NCBI GenBank assembly: GCA_019722365.1
Contig: JADFUC010001357.1
Coordinates: 372,001 to 436,000 of the forward strand
Origin: Lithospermum erythrorhizon
Lineage: Eukaryota; Streptophyta; Magnoliopsida; Boraginales; Boraginaceae
DNA length: 64,000 bases
Direction of reading: 5' to 3'
Part shown: positions 12,031-24,949 of the stretch, one piece after another
How positions within the stretch are numbered: the stretch's first letter is position 1
How the letters are laid out: every line of letters begins with the position of its first letter
The notes under the pieces: generated by a model
What the model saw: the letters and a program-made list of their open reading frames with translations, nothing else
Told to the model about the DNA's origin: nothing
The model's database searches: none
Made by a program: the position numbers and the translations under genes

Positions 12031-15000
12031 CTACACACCATTTACAGCTTCACCATGACCATTGCTTCCGTCCTCGGTTGTCTTACCATTAACTTGGGAC
12101 CTCAATCTCTGCAAATGCAATGTCAACATCACATCCCAGAGAACAACTTATAATCAATGCAAACAAGATAAATAGAAGCTTAGTTCTCATACCCAGTCGT
12201 TTGATTCCCCAGAATTTCCGTTTAGAAGTTTGAGGTTCTCTTCTTTTCCCTTGATTTCTTTGCTCACAGGTAGCAAAAATGCAGCTGAACGATCAGGCAG
12301 CTCTGGACAAGAAAAAAAGCTCGACTTCAGGAAACCTTTACACTTACGTGTTGAATTTCAAGAATAAAATAGGATCAAAACATCTATTACCTGGCAACTT
12401 TTTGTCAAGGAAAAAAACTACCAAATTTACAGTATACCTGAAAAGCCACATCATTATAAGTCAAATTCTAATAAACCAAAAAAAGCATCAAAATAAGTAC
12501 TTAGAGAAAGTCTTATTTACCATGCCACTACAACATCCACGGAATAATGTTTTCGAGATGCTATAATCAACAAGCTCTGCACCACGACAAGAAGCCAGGC
12601 ACATTGCTTTATGAACCTGCAATATTTGTTGATAGCTTCTTAAGACCATGGCAATAACGAAACTAAAATGTTGAGCCTTTCCGCGAGGTAACATGGATAT
12701 CATTACAGTGACAATTAGAAATAATAAGATAAAGTGAAAAAAAGGAGATACTCTTAAGACATCAAGAAACCTATTTCAGTCTCATAACATTTCAAAATGA
12801 GAAACATAAGTATATCCGTGAAGATCACCATACATAAACTAATTGGATTGACAAATAAACTACACTAACAGACTTTGCCATAAAATTTTCAACTCATGAA
12901 ACAACATCAGTCTCATACAAACCTTCGACATAGAAGAGTAGCTTAAGTCATGATTCACGCAGGAACATTCCATGAAGGATCAAGCTTAATAACTTAAATA
13001 GCACGCCTGGAAGACCAAAAATGCAAGTTGCATATAAAATTACCTTCGCGTTCCATATTTTTGATAAGTCCGGACAAATACTAGAGAGAATATCATGTGA
13101 GATGAGAAAAGGGTGAATCCACCACAACCGCCATAAAAACACGCGGGGAACTGCGTTCATAATATTCTATTTAGCATGGTGAAACAAATAATATGAATTG
13201 CAAGCCATGAAAGCCCGGAAGAATATGCATGCTTTAACGCGCAATTATGAAGCTTCCAAAATATTGTATCAGGGCCAGAGGTAGTGGAATCTCCATTCTC
13301 ATCAACAGAATTAATTTTCCGACAATGATAGTTGGGACCAGGTAGCTGAGTAGAGTAGAAAGTGATGATCCTCAGAAATTGGCAAGCCTGCAATGAGAGC
13401 GTAAACTAAAATTTTAGTGCAGTGTTCACCTAACAGAATATTCTGTGCAAGTTTTCCAAACTGAATCAGTTAAAAGCCATCATAATGTATAACTATAAAA
13501 AATAGCGAGTGTTGATAACCCGAAAGAAGATAAATAGGTTTATTTCCAAAGAAGTAGTTTCAGATTAAAAGAAGAAAAAAAATAAAGGAATACTTATCAT
13601 TATTTATTCCAACAGTTACTAATCAAGAGATCGTATACTTTGAGCATTTAAGGTGTTAATGACCACAAGCTGATACATACTAACAAAAACACATTTAGTG
13701 CATTCATGGAAATATATGATCTCAAGGATGCTATTTCTATCATATTAATCCATACTAATACACCACCTAAAAAATGAAACGGGTCAGACACTTACACATA
13801 AAAAGGCAAGTACCCTGCACCACAGTAACACTGTGTAGATCTTTTTGGTCTTCCAAATGAAAGGATGGAAAGTCCACTGTACGACAATATGAAAAATTCA
13901 AAAAACTCAGAATTCCTGAAGAGATAACAAATTCATAAGTGAATACGAAAAAATAGAAACACTCATTCCACAATCTGTAGGAAGAATTGGATTTCAGAAG
14001 TCATAAATCATGTTCTAAAAATTGCAACAGCAACAACATATATTAGAAGCACTCACCAGAACAAAAGACAGAAAAATTGACGAAAACACGGTCTCACTAA
14101 TGTAAGCTCTTTCTTGCCCCAGTTCCTACAAATTAAGTTTAAAAGAAAGAAATGACTTACTGTAAGCTTATAGCAAAGGTTAAAAATAGAGGCATCTACT
14201 GTACTTACCGGAAGAAGATAGAACCCAACATCTTGAAGAATTGGTCCAGGACGATGAAAATAATGAATACCTCGAGCAGCCAATCCGTGAATGTACTAAA
14301 GAAAGAACACAGATAAAAATGTCACTTCATAAAATTCTAGAAAATACATCCAGATAGAGGAAATAGATACTCAATTAACATAATCAACAAAGAGCAAAAT
14401 AAAGGTTCAATTTTGACAATATTTCAAGCAACATAAGTTAACAAAGTAATGGAATAACTTGCCTTATCAGCAATAAAATACAATAAACTTGAAGGAAACC
14501 AAGCTATCACATTAAGTCAATAAAATGAAAACGTAAACAAGTCCAGAAGCCTTTATGCAAATCAGCATCCACTAGCTCTGATGATCTGTAAATATTCCAA
14601 ATTAAACCAAAGAACATAGATGTCCGCTCTTTAATTTTCTTCACCCCTCAATTACACAAAATATCATAAAATTGGGATTTTTCTAAAACAATACAGCAAC
14701 AAAAAAAAGATTAACTAGCATATCATCAAATAACTGAAACCTTCAAGGAGATAAACAAAGGTCAACCAGCAAAATCAGAGCAATAAATTGCATGACATCA
14801 CATAAAAACAACTTGGCAATCAACTACAACTCCTAAAAGCTAATAACAAGTTTATCCCAAAAAAAAAACTCAATTCTCAAATCCATTAATCTTTTGAACA
14901 AAAGGGTATAAAAAAAAGCTCCATCTACATAAAATAACTAATTTAAGGTGACAAATACATACTTTCATGATCAAACTATACCTGAAAGATAAGACCACCA

Positions 15001-15240
15001 AGAATATACTTCCAATTCTCAAGAAGAAGACTGATTTCAGTTGATGTTTCAGCACATAATCTTTTCCATAGCTTCTCACACACACACACAAAAAAACAAC
15101 CCAAAATTCAGATCAACAAACTAAAACCAACCAATAATTAGCATAAAAAACAAACTTTTTAAATATGAATATTGAATGAATAGAAAAGGCATAAATTGAG
15201 AGACAACCTTTGAAGCCTCACGACCAATGTAAAGAGACAT
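12031..15240 (-). CDS. IPCS: Inositol phosphorylceramide synthase, 11 exons
   Basis: This membrane enzyme moves inositol phosphate from phosphatidylinositol to ceramide, giving inositol phosphorylceramide and diacylglycerol in the Golgi. Exons (minus strand): 15240-15208, 15071-14982, 14295-14209, 14125-14057, 13876-13796, 13387 to about 13240 (end unclear), about 13150-13044, 12616-12521, 12437-12391, 12302-12193, 12108-12031. All readable junctions are GT-AG and keep frame. The start [11 protein letters not shown] fits the family. Recognised blocks are [56 protein letters not shown], then [12 protein letters not shown], which carries the catalytic H and D of the sphingomyelin-synthase-like fold, and [13 protein letters not shown]. 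The hydrophilic tail ends EAVNGV. Exons 6-7 are abnormal: the usual REGSKLA..PPPD segment is scrambled by small indels, and the expected CGDLIFSSH reads [10 protein letters not shown]. Other exons are clean, so assembly error or a recent lesion are both possible. The family call is firm; intactness is not. Confidence 0.9.
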
Positions 15241-18170
15241 CATATGTTCTACTTTTTGTTGATGTTAGTGTTGTTGATGCTGTTTTAGCTGCTGCTATAA
15301 TTGTTTATGTGAAACCAAAAGCAGTTCCATATCATATCATAACAAACCAACTACTAAAAATGAAGGCAACATCTCCATTTTTCTAAAGAAAGCTACTTTT
15401 TTGTCAAAATCAAGAATCCAACAATAAAGAACCAATTTTTATCAAAATTTTTTTAGCCCAAATACAACTTCAAGAATCAATTTTTATCATAACATTCTCA
15501 ACCCCAAATGAAAACTTCAACTACCCAATTACCAAAAAATGATAAACCAAATAATCAATATATAAAACTAATTAAAGGGTAATTGTTTAAACTGCAAAAA
15601 CTTGAATTTTTTTTTCTTCTTTCTCACTCTAGAAACTGTATGTGGTTTTTTCCTCTTAGTTTGAGGGAGTGAATTAAAAGGGAAATTAGTTTGAAAAGTT
15701 GGTTTGGGACTAGTCAAAGTCTGATGTTTGCTTTGATTTGTCAAACTCTAATCTCTTTTGGGCATATGGCTACTCAAAAAACGCGAGTTCAACACGGAGC
15801 AGACAGTTGCGAAAGTGATGAATAATGGTATTATAAGATTTCTGATAAAAGAAAAATATTGATTCTAACTGCAGTGGTTGAGCAATTAATTAATGATTTT
15901 TGAGTTCGGAGTGCCAGTAGAGGGGCCAGATAATTATTATGTCGACTATTGAAGCAAGAAGTTTAGACACGCAATAACTTCTCAATTCTTGCTTGATTAG
16001 TATAAGATTTTTTCGTTTTTCGTATCCAACCGATCATCAATAAGCTAGTTAATTATATGATGAAAAATTGTAAAATTACTTTTTATGAAAATATATTTAA
16101 AGATGAATTTGATAATTTCAATTTTATATTTTTTGAATTAAAGAATAATAAGTAATTGATGGTTAAGAAAGAGATTAAAACAACATAACTTAAGCAATTA
16201 TAATGATTGAGGTAGTAAATGCTTTTTGGGATTACGAGTTCAAATTAAATAAGAGGAACATATAATTATTCATGTTCATACATCAAAAAAGTTAGGATCT
16301 CATTGTATACTTCTAGTGCTTGAACTATCGATTAGTAACTTGAGGTCGCGTCTTAGAATACCATATAGGGGTTGAAGTGGCCAGCAATTAATTAATCAAA
16401 AGAAGTACGGATCCTTGTTATGTTTTTGTTACGCTTTGTTAAAATTGTTATATGTGTATTGTTTGTTTTTTAAAAAGGGAATTTTTTTTTTAAAAAAAGT
16501 AAAAACGTGTATCGTAATCTTAATAGAATCATATTTAATTGCCATTTCATTCAAATATATGGAAGTAGTAAAAATTTATACTTTTTACATAAAGAGATGA
16601 TTTGATAAAATCAAAAAAAAAAAAATGAGTTCATCCTTTTACTCTACTTAATGCTTTTTTCGCTGAAAAGAGCCTAATTTCGGTTGATCTGCTACTAGAA
16701 TTTAAAATTTGAATTTGTGAATTCAAATTTTCATTTGAATAGTTTTGTTGAAAATATTACTCAATTCAACCTAAAAAAATTATTTCATTTTCATTTTGGT
16801 TAAATTTTATGAAGCTTTGATCATGAATTTGCATTCGCGATAAGAAATAATATAAGGCGTGTGAGATCTTTACATTAGATTCGTTTGATATACATATTTT
16901 TGAAATATCAACTTTTGTATAATTTTTAAATTGTATAATTAAAGATATTTCGTTTTTAAGTCTTTGTCTTGTGGCCGAGTGAAAGTTAAAATGGAGCAAT
17001 CTTTTTTTGGGATGGGGAGTAATCATTTTCTCTCTAGTTATTTGGAGATTTGGAAGTTTAGCTTTGGTAGAAGCTCGATTGTAAGGAGCCAATCCAGGAA
17101 GTTTAACTTGCTTGGACAAAACCTATCACAAACTTATGAATTCGACTCATTTCAAAATCAATTATGTTGATATGTGAAGTGACTGAAGTCTAATCAAAAT
17201 GGGAAGAAAAAAAAGAAGAAAATCACAGAACTTGACACAAATAAGACTATAGTTGATTATATAAAAGAAAGGTTGTAGTTAGGATGATCGATGAAATTAA
17301 AGAAACTAATGCAAGTATACATCAGGCAACTAATTAGTTTGTATGTTCTAAAATTTTAACCAGAAGTGAAGTTTTAAGCTCATAATAAATAACTCGAATC
17401 CATACCAACTAGATAAGTTCAACAAATATGCTAAACATGGAATATTCATTCTAAAAAACTTGAATAATAGACCTCTTATTAGGAACTTGGATTAGATGCT
17501 ACTATCTACATCTAAATTGATGATCGGATGAAGTACTAGACACAAGAACGTGATTAGATTATTGTAGTTGATATTAAATCTGGCCTTTGTCAGCGGATGT
17601 CGGATCGCCGCTTCTTGATGCCGCTTGTCGTCGGCGTAGGTTGGAAATCACTGGCGGCCAATGATAATTGTTCTTCATCAGGAATGGAGTAATACCCATT
17701 GTGCGAGAGTTCTGCGCAGGCATCTTTGAAGCCCCATGTATGGGGTAGTATGGGCGCATGCGAAGCGTCTTCCGGATCACTCGCGTTGGTGATGGGTAGC
17801 GAAGTAGCAAGGTCGCACTACGTTGAGGCGTATCGGCCCGTATTATTATAGTGTGTAAAATTAGTAAAATTGAAATATCAAAATCCTTATCATCTTCTTT
17901 CTTGGGAATTTCATGAATTTGTTTGAGGTATTCAAAGTCACGAGATGGAAAAGCTCGACAGGCCTAACAATTTGTAGTATTTAACAGACAATGGTACATA
18001 TTCTCTTTTGTGGTTTTTTGTGTTTTATTTGAAAGTTTAACATGCACCTCAAATGTCTATAAAATCCCATTATAAAGTAGGAACAACTCAAACTGGCATG
18101 ATGCTAACCCAATGAATAGGTAGGCATCATTTGTTGGGTTATTTAACTGCTCAGTGGATTCTAGCTTATC
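15241..18170. other. Upstream region of IPCS and AT-rich spacer
   Basis: 15241-15700 is the 5' flank of the IPCS gene and probably holds its 5' untranslated region and promoter; no single TATA box can be chosen. Beyond it there is no gene. The block 17580-17840 is clearly more GC-rich, with many CG pairs, than its surroundings and may be a separate insertion of unknown type. The open frames at 16415-17170 contain no known domain. Confidence 0.45.
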
Positions 18171-18179
18171 GAATATGAA

Positions 18180-18785
18180 TCACAGGGATCTTCTGCAGTT
18201 GCGTAAAAGCTTGATAAAATTATGAATTCTGAGTGTCGCTTTTTCTTCAATAAGTTGGCAACGAAGATTTTTGATGCAAATACTCGGCGTAGAATATCTC
18301 CCGAAGATAGTCCACAGGTAAAAGCTAAGGCTTTTTAAATACATTTCTTTAGAAGCGATTAAAGAGAAGCCCAAGAGCAAAGATTGAAAAAACTTTATTT
18401 CTTGACACGGGAGAGGAGGGGGTCGGCTATTTAGCGTGGTAGTTTAGAAAAATTTCACTTCTTTAAGCAAAAGTTATGAGCATTGAATTTATGAGGGATG
18501 ACACTCTTTATATAGGCAACACGTAGAAAGTTTTTGGGGAGATAAAACTCCTCCCATACTCATCATCATTTTGCCCCCGCGCGCCACAGCAGGCCTCGGG
18601 ATTAGATTTTTTTGTCCAGAATGTTGTAAAGTAATTTCAACTTTCTCTCAGAAAGTTTTATAATTATTCGTAGTTACGTTTCTCTTTGTTTGTGTGTGAC
18701 CTCTTATGACGGTTTTTAGCAATGGTAATACTATAGATTTAATATATACATTCTGACGGGCCTGGTAAGCCAGCCGTAACACTAA
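18180..18785 (-). mobile_element. Possible LTR (copia-like), minus strand
   Basis: Read on the minus strand, the segment starts near TGTTACGGCTGGCTTACC (about 18780) and contains a promoter-like GCCTATATAAAGAGTG about 250 bases further on (about 18510). It continues into a moderately T-rich stretch that could be R and U5. This order resembles an LTR. There is no partner LTR or coding region next to it, so it may be a solo LTR. The ends are uncertain. Confidence 0.25.
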
Positions 18786-18949
18786 TGTCAATTCCGGTAA
18801 ATCCTAAATACTAATTGTAACAATTAATATATATTGGCTTTATATATTTTGAATGGTCATCGGTTATACAGTAATTTATTCCACTTGAACATTTTAAATG
18901 AGATCGAATATCTCGTCGTTTCAAGATAAATGAATTACAGTAAAAGATT

Positions 18950-19150
18950 GAGAATTGAGTTAGTGGAATAGGTGAGAGACATAAATTATAAGGTCATGTG
19001 TTCGATTCCCTACTAACACTTCTTGATGTCGAGAGCATCCCACGAGGTTGTCTAGTGTGATTTACCTTACCGCTCGGCGAGTAGCCTGACTACAAATCCT
19101 CTTACAAAAGCTAGGCATCATTAACTCCATTAACCCTTTTAAGCAATGTT
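18950..19150 (+). mobile_element. SINE-like element with tRNA-type B box
   Basis: The sequence GAGTTAGTGGAATAGGTGA resembles a tRNA A box. About 40 bases later GGTCATGTGTTCGATTCCC matches a B box (consensus GGTTCGANTCC). A non-tRNA body with GAGTAGCCTGACTACAAATC follows, then an AT-rich end. The A/B spacing and the degenerate tRNA-like head are typical of plant SINEs, and it does not fold as an intact tRNA. The flanking duplication was not resolved. Confidence 0.45.
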
Positions 19151-21350
19151 GTACTACTCATTCGTATCAATATTAATATTGATGGAATATTTAAATTAAT
19201 AATCTTATCTTAAAATGTGTTATTGTTCAAAACAAAAGTGATATTTTTCATTATCTTTATATTTTTATTTTGCAAATTTTATTCTACATCTTAAAGTATA
19301 ATTTATCTCTAATGAAGAACATAAAAGAAAAAATTTATATCATTAATAAAATATTTTTAATTCTGTCCGATCAATTATGCTCGATCTATATATGAATTCT
19401 TTTCTATATCATTAATAAAATAGCTTTTTAAATTAATCAGTGATTATATCTATATGACGGGTGTTATGACCATCTTTTTTGTTGCGTATAAGATATATGA
19501 TAAGCTATTTTTGTCCATAGTTTGTGTTTAGGTGTGTTTATCACTAGTTTTGTTTCACATATCTTAAACTTTAGAATATTATTTTGACTTAGTATATGTT
19601 GGATTTGGTTCAATTTGTTGGTGTTTTGAGGCATGGTTAATTTATTTTTATTGATGAGTAAGCTAAGTAGTGACGAAGTATCAGCCAGCTAATATTCCAG
19701 GAGTTGGAAGGACCGGATCCATTCTTGTCGAGCATTAATAAATATTTCAAGAGATTCCTGGCGATTTTGGTAGGATTCTTGAAGAGATATTTTCGAATTT
19801 TCTTTGAGTATTTACCAGTGAAGGCTATATGGTAATAAGCTTGGTATTATAGAAGCATGAGATTGAGATTTGTATATATAGAAGTATTGTTTATGGAAGA
19901 TATTCCACATATATATGTTGGTGTGCCTACTTCTATATAAGTGTCGCTGCATAGATCTGAATGATTCGTACAAAGTAAATAATAATTACCTACGTTTTAA
20001 GAGGCTAAGGTTGTGAGCATATTCTTTGTGTAGGTTGAATGTGTTAGAAGAACTCTTTTTAAACTTGGCTGAATAATACGATTAAGCTTTATGAAGCGGC
20101 TACGTTATAAGCAATCGTTGAGGGATTTTTAAATTTGTAAGAAAAAATCTTGAGTTTGTGAGGATAGAAGTCGGGGGGAGCCTGAACTGGATTTACTAGT
20201 TTGGAATGAGGCCAGGGAGTTAAGGTAAGATCGTCCTTTATTTGTAATATCTCGATATCATGATAAAATCTTTCAAAGGAAAGATTCTGCAGACACCAAG
20301 TCTTTACAGTAATGGCCGGCCCAGGAATTACATGCTGTTTATTTTCTTTTGTATACATCGGTTGTCTTTACATCGATTCGAGTGTTATTTTTGTTGAGAT
20401 TAACCAACCCCGACAAATGTTTTATAGCGGTTACAACTTTCCACAATTGACATAAAATATGTTTCATTGTTATATATATACTTAACTATTCAATTATATT
20501 TTTATATAAGTGAATGATTAAATTTCAAATTAGAAATATTATGTTAATAAACTACACGTGTAGAGGCATGTGCGAGTGTCAGTCATGCCACTTTATTGCT
20601 CCATAAGACCCGGTGTGGTATTTATCAAATTGAACTTCAACTTAATCGTTAATCAAATGAATAATAAATTATAAATTGAGTCTTTAATTGGTATATCGTT
20701 TTTATTTGAATTCCGGGATATAATGTACTATATATCATTATAAAGTATAGAAGAATATTATTTTTGGATATGATTTTTTTGCAATACTTGGTAATAGACA
20801 AATATGAATATTTTATTTTAGTAGACTTGTTACTTAACCATTTTAATAAACACAGGACATCTCTTACGGCTTACCCTAAAGTCTCCTAAGCTTTGACATA
20901 AGAAAAAACGAAAATCAAAGTCAACCTTGGAAAGGTCGATTTGGTCAAGATAACAGCGTTATTAGTTTGACATCAATTTTGCAAGACAATAGATGATCTT
21001 GAATCCAGCATTCCTTAAGCAAAGATGTCGCATTTATCGAGGTAGATATGCAACGTACTTTGGAAATTTCAAGTCAAATACGGAGTATATAAAAAGAAAA
21101 GCTAATTTGATTTTTGGTACATATACTATTTCGTAATTTTTTAGTTTGGTTTAATTAGCTTTTAGTTGTTTCATATTACTTGGCGTTTTTTAGAACGATC
21201 ACCAAGTTTTTATTTTTAAGGATGGATTCTTATCGTTTTAATACTTGATAGATTCATAAAAAGCTATAGGTTTCTTGGCAAAATGGTATTTTACTGAATC
21301 TTAGAAGCTAAATTTTAGGAGCTACGTTTCACGTAATTAAAAATATAGTC
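19151..21350. other. Intergenic, repeat-derived
   Basis: No gene is seen. About 19650-20400 has the mixed composition and T/G-rich strand bias of a retrotransposon LTR or untranslated region, but no element ends could be fixed. 20400-21350 is AT-rich with no recognisable feature. Confidence 0.4.
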
Positions 21351-21399
21351 GCTTTCTTGACACAACCAACCCGCTTGACTCCTAACCAGCCTGCGTATG

Positions 21400-24065
21400 T
21401 ATTGCCAGGGTCGGCCTTTTGAGTTAGGATCGTCGGCCAACCCCGTCATCAGTCTGTCGATGAATAGCGACATAAAAATCTTAGGTGATAATAATAAAAT
21501 TGTCCGTAGTGGTGAAGGCCCCAGGCATTACGCCATACATCAGAATCACCAAAAGTGAAATCTTCTCCAAATACAACTCAACAATGAAGTTCCAAATGAC
21601 TCCACAAAAGATGACAATATAGTCTAAAGGCCTTGACAAAAAGATGTCGATAAATGAAGGTATTGGCAGGGGACTTCACAGCAGCGTCCCCAGCACGATC
21701 TGATGACGGCTTCGAACTTCTCGCCCGGCTACTCAGCTGCGCTACCAACTGACAATCATGATAAAAATGCCGACCACCGAAAAAATGGTAAGTTGCGAGA
21801 ACTTGGTGAATATCTGATCATGGGAGGTAACTAATCACGCGGGCTCATGTGCCAAGATTTATATAAGTATAAATACATGTACTTATTTTATCCTCCTATT
21901 ATATCAACATAATGTCCAACATATAAGCATATCATAATACACAAGTCTCCACAACATTTGTCCAGCATAATCAACTCAGAAGTCATAATGTAATCATGAA
22001 CAAAACATATAACTCAATAAATCAACGACATAAGCAACTAAACTCCACAATCATCTATAAACAACCTATTACTCGCGGCATATATAGTCGCATGCTCGGC
22101 CATTTCAATAATACGGTGGTCGTTCGTGATTCGTCATCCCGCGTGTATATGTATTTTACTCCTTTCAGCTGAGTGAGCCTCTTTGTCTTTTGGCGACACG
22201 AGGGTTATATTCTCCAGCATGCAGCGGCGCAGCACAACAAAGTGTTTGGTATAATATTCACACACATCGCTAGCCACGTCACTAACAAAGTGTTTCGTAT
22301 ACTCCCGTATGTACAAGTCAACTATATACGCTCCGCTCATATATAAGTCTGCGTCTACGCTTTAGATTTATTATGTCGCGACCATATATCTCACTATCAG
22401 CGTCTCGTAATGTTATGATGCGTCATATATCTCGACAAGCGTCGTATATCATATCAGCGACGCTCGACTCATATCGTGTCAATATTATCTTTAATATCCA
22501 ACTTATGTTTCATATCACCATATCAACAATATCAATATAAACTCACCGTATACAACACTTAACCAGTAAGCGTCACGTGCCAGATATTAACACCACGTAA
22601 GCAATCTACTTAATAAGTTACTACTAGTGCAATAAATACCACCTCGAGCAAAGAAAAAATCTACTAGTATTGACTAGTTAGTTCAAACACCAGTTCGCCT
22701 TTCGACTCACCAACGATTTCGTATTAACGTCTAAATAAATTTGCTAGTTTAAGCTCTAATATCTTTTATTATAAATTTTTGGAGTTCTATACTTATTTTA
22801 CATTTGACCATCCTTAGACCTAAATATCATCACCGATATTTTATTATTATTTGAATTGCTCCCTTTTTAAAATATCATTTTTTATTTTAAAATTTCTCCA
22901 TTTTTACTTCTTGAAACACCAAATAAATACCAAAATAATTTCATAAATCCTCATAAAATTTTCCCCACTCAATATATAGTTAGAGTACTCAAATATTTTG
23001 CCCAAAATTGATTTTATTAATTTTTTCAATAAAATCAATTTTTCTCCATTTAAATTCAATTCTAGTCATTTTAACACCCATAATTCACAATAAATACCAA
23101 AATAAGTTTATAAATTCTCATCTTTGAAAGTTATCTCTGTAAAAATACTAATTTTAATTTATAAGCTCCAAAATACTTTTGTTTTGTTTAAACCACATTT
23201 TAGTAATTAAATCACCAAAAATAGCAAACAATTTCAAATCGCTAAAAATTTTCTTGGAGTTTCTCATGGTACAATGAGAAATTTCCAGATTTAATATTTT
23301 AATTTTTTCAAACATATAATATTTATTTCATATTTTATATATTTCCTATCCATTTATCTTCCAAAATTTATAATAAATACAAAACGAATTAAAAATCAAA
23401 ACTTAGTTTCATAATTCAATTCTAGGTATCAAAACTGACCTACAAAACGAATTTCATAATTTTTGAAATATTTTTACTATTTATTTCCTATTTTTCTTTA
23501 AAATAAACAACTTTAAAATGAAAATAAAAAGGATTCAAGAATACCTTAAGTATTTTAAAAGTTGGGTAAATGATCGTAGAGCTTGATTCAACAAAATGAA
23601 AGAAATTTTTTAGAGGAAAATAAGAGAGGCTCACGGTATTTTGGGTTCTTTTTGGGGGAGGAGGATGATTTTTGTTTTTTTTATAGAAATATGATAAAAC
23701 TGCTTTTTAATAGTTAAGTTAAGTTAACCATAATATAGTTTAAGTAGTAGTTTTCATGTCAAAATAAGAGAATTGGTTTGTGGTTTTGTGTGGTAGTAAT
23801 TAAATTAAATGCAAATATATATATTAAATCAGCAGCAATCTTTCTGGCGCCTAACGTTATTTACGGGTTACTCACGTGTATTTCTCGACTCGTTTAATTC
23901 TGTGGCTTGAGAAAATGTTTATCACTACTTCGGTTACCCCGTCAAAGATTAATATAATATTGTTTTAAACACTATTTCTTCAAAAATTAATCTCACCAGC
24001 GTGACATACGCGAGGCTACCTAAAGCAATAATATTAAATATTAGGAAAAATATTCAATCACGTTT
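21400..24065 (-). mobile_element. Left LTR-like copy of a long retroelement
   Basis: The part from about 22740 to 24065 is repeated in the same orientation at 29690-30940. Shared landmarks in order are TTATTTTACATTTGACCATC, a CAAATATT(T/C)TGCCCAAAAT stretch, AATCACCAAAAATAGC, CAATTTCAAATCGCT, GTTGGGTAAATGATC, TTTTTTGGGGGAGGAGGATG and a final TTAAATATTCAA. The copies differ by many substitutions and indels. The stretch 21400-22740 is similar in style to the outer part of long plant LTRs but has no partner here. If this is the 3' LTR, the element reads on the minus strand. Confidence 0.5.
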
Positions 24066-24949
24066 AATCGGCTTTGGTAAATGAATTGGAAATTACACAA
24101 TTGTATAGCGGGAATAATAAAGGAAATCAATTTTCATTGATTTGACGCTCAATTGCGGGCGATTCTGTCTGATATTTTATGACGCGATCTACAGTATTAA
24201 ATTGTAAGAATTAATGGTAAGCATTACATGGCTTTCTTTGCCTGGAGTATGAGGCCGAATAAGCATTTATGGCGTCCAGCAAATAATAAATTACCAAGCG
24301 TGTAAAGAGGCACGAGATCTTCCTTGTAAATCAGGGCGGATAAATCCCTCCCCGATATGCTCAACATCTATCGTTATACTGTTTGTGATGACATGCCGTT
24401 ATAATTCAGCTTAAGGCGGGCGTTTGGTCATAGTGAAAATGAAAAGAGCATATAGCACAAATAGTTATATGGTAAGAAAGCGAAATTGTCGAACCTAAAA
24501 TTAAGCAAATATCATGGAGACACCGAGATACACATATCTTCTATAATTCGTTTCGGTCATAACATATCTTACATGAATTCGTTTCGGTCATGTGCCAGCT
24601 CACCAGTTATATAGGACCGGCTGACCCATTAATTATTGACCTTTTGATCTGCTTGGTGCGTGATCGAACTTATCCTTGTCGGTCACCATGTTAGTCATAT
24701 GATGCTTAAGCCACAACTATCGGCTGTCGACCCAGGGCACTTTTGGGTATCACCATGTTCTAAGGCCGAGAGGTATAATCGGTGATTCATGTTTCTAGAA
24801 AAATATGAACTAACCTAGGGTTTAACTTTTCAGCAGCTGTCGAGGATCTGATACATGTATATTGTATGTAAATTTAAAACATATAGACGAGCAAACAAAT
24901 ATACTAGAATATAGAAACCTTGATATTCAAATATTTGTTCACGTAACTT

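Noticed and set aside
12279..12566. 95-residue plus-strand frame
   Set aside because: It lies antisense over IPCS exons 8-10 and their introns; the minus-strand gene explains the sequence.
12954..13006. Apparent extra IPCS exon after a CTTCCAG acceptor
   Set aside because: It is full of stops in all frames, and the true exon 8 with [19 protein letters not shown] is found at 12616-12521, so this is intron.
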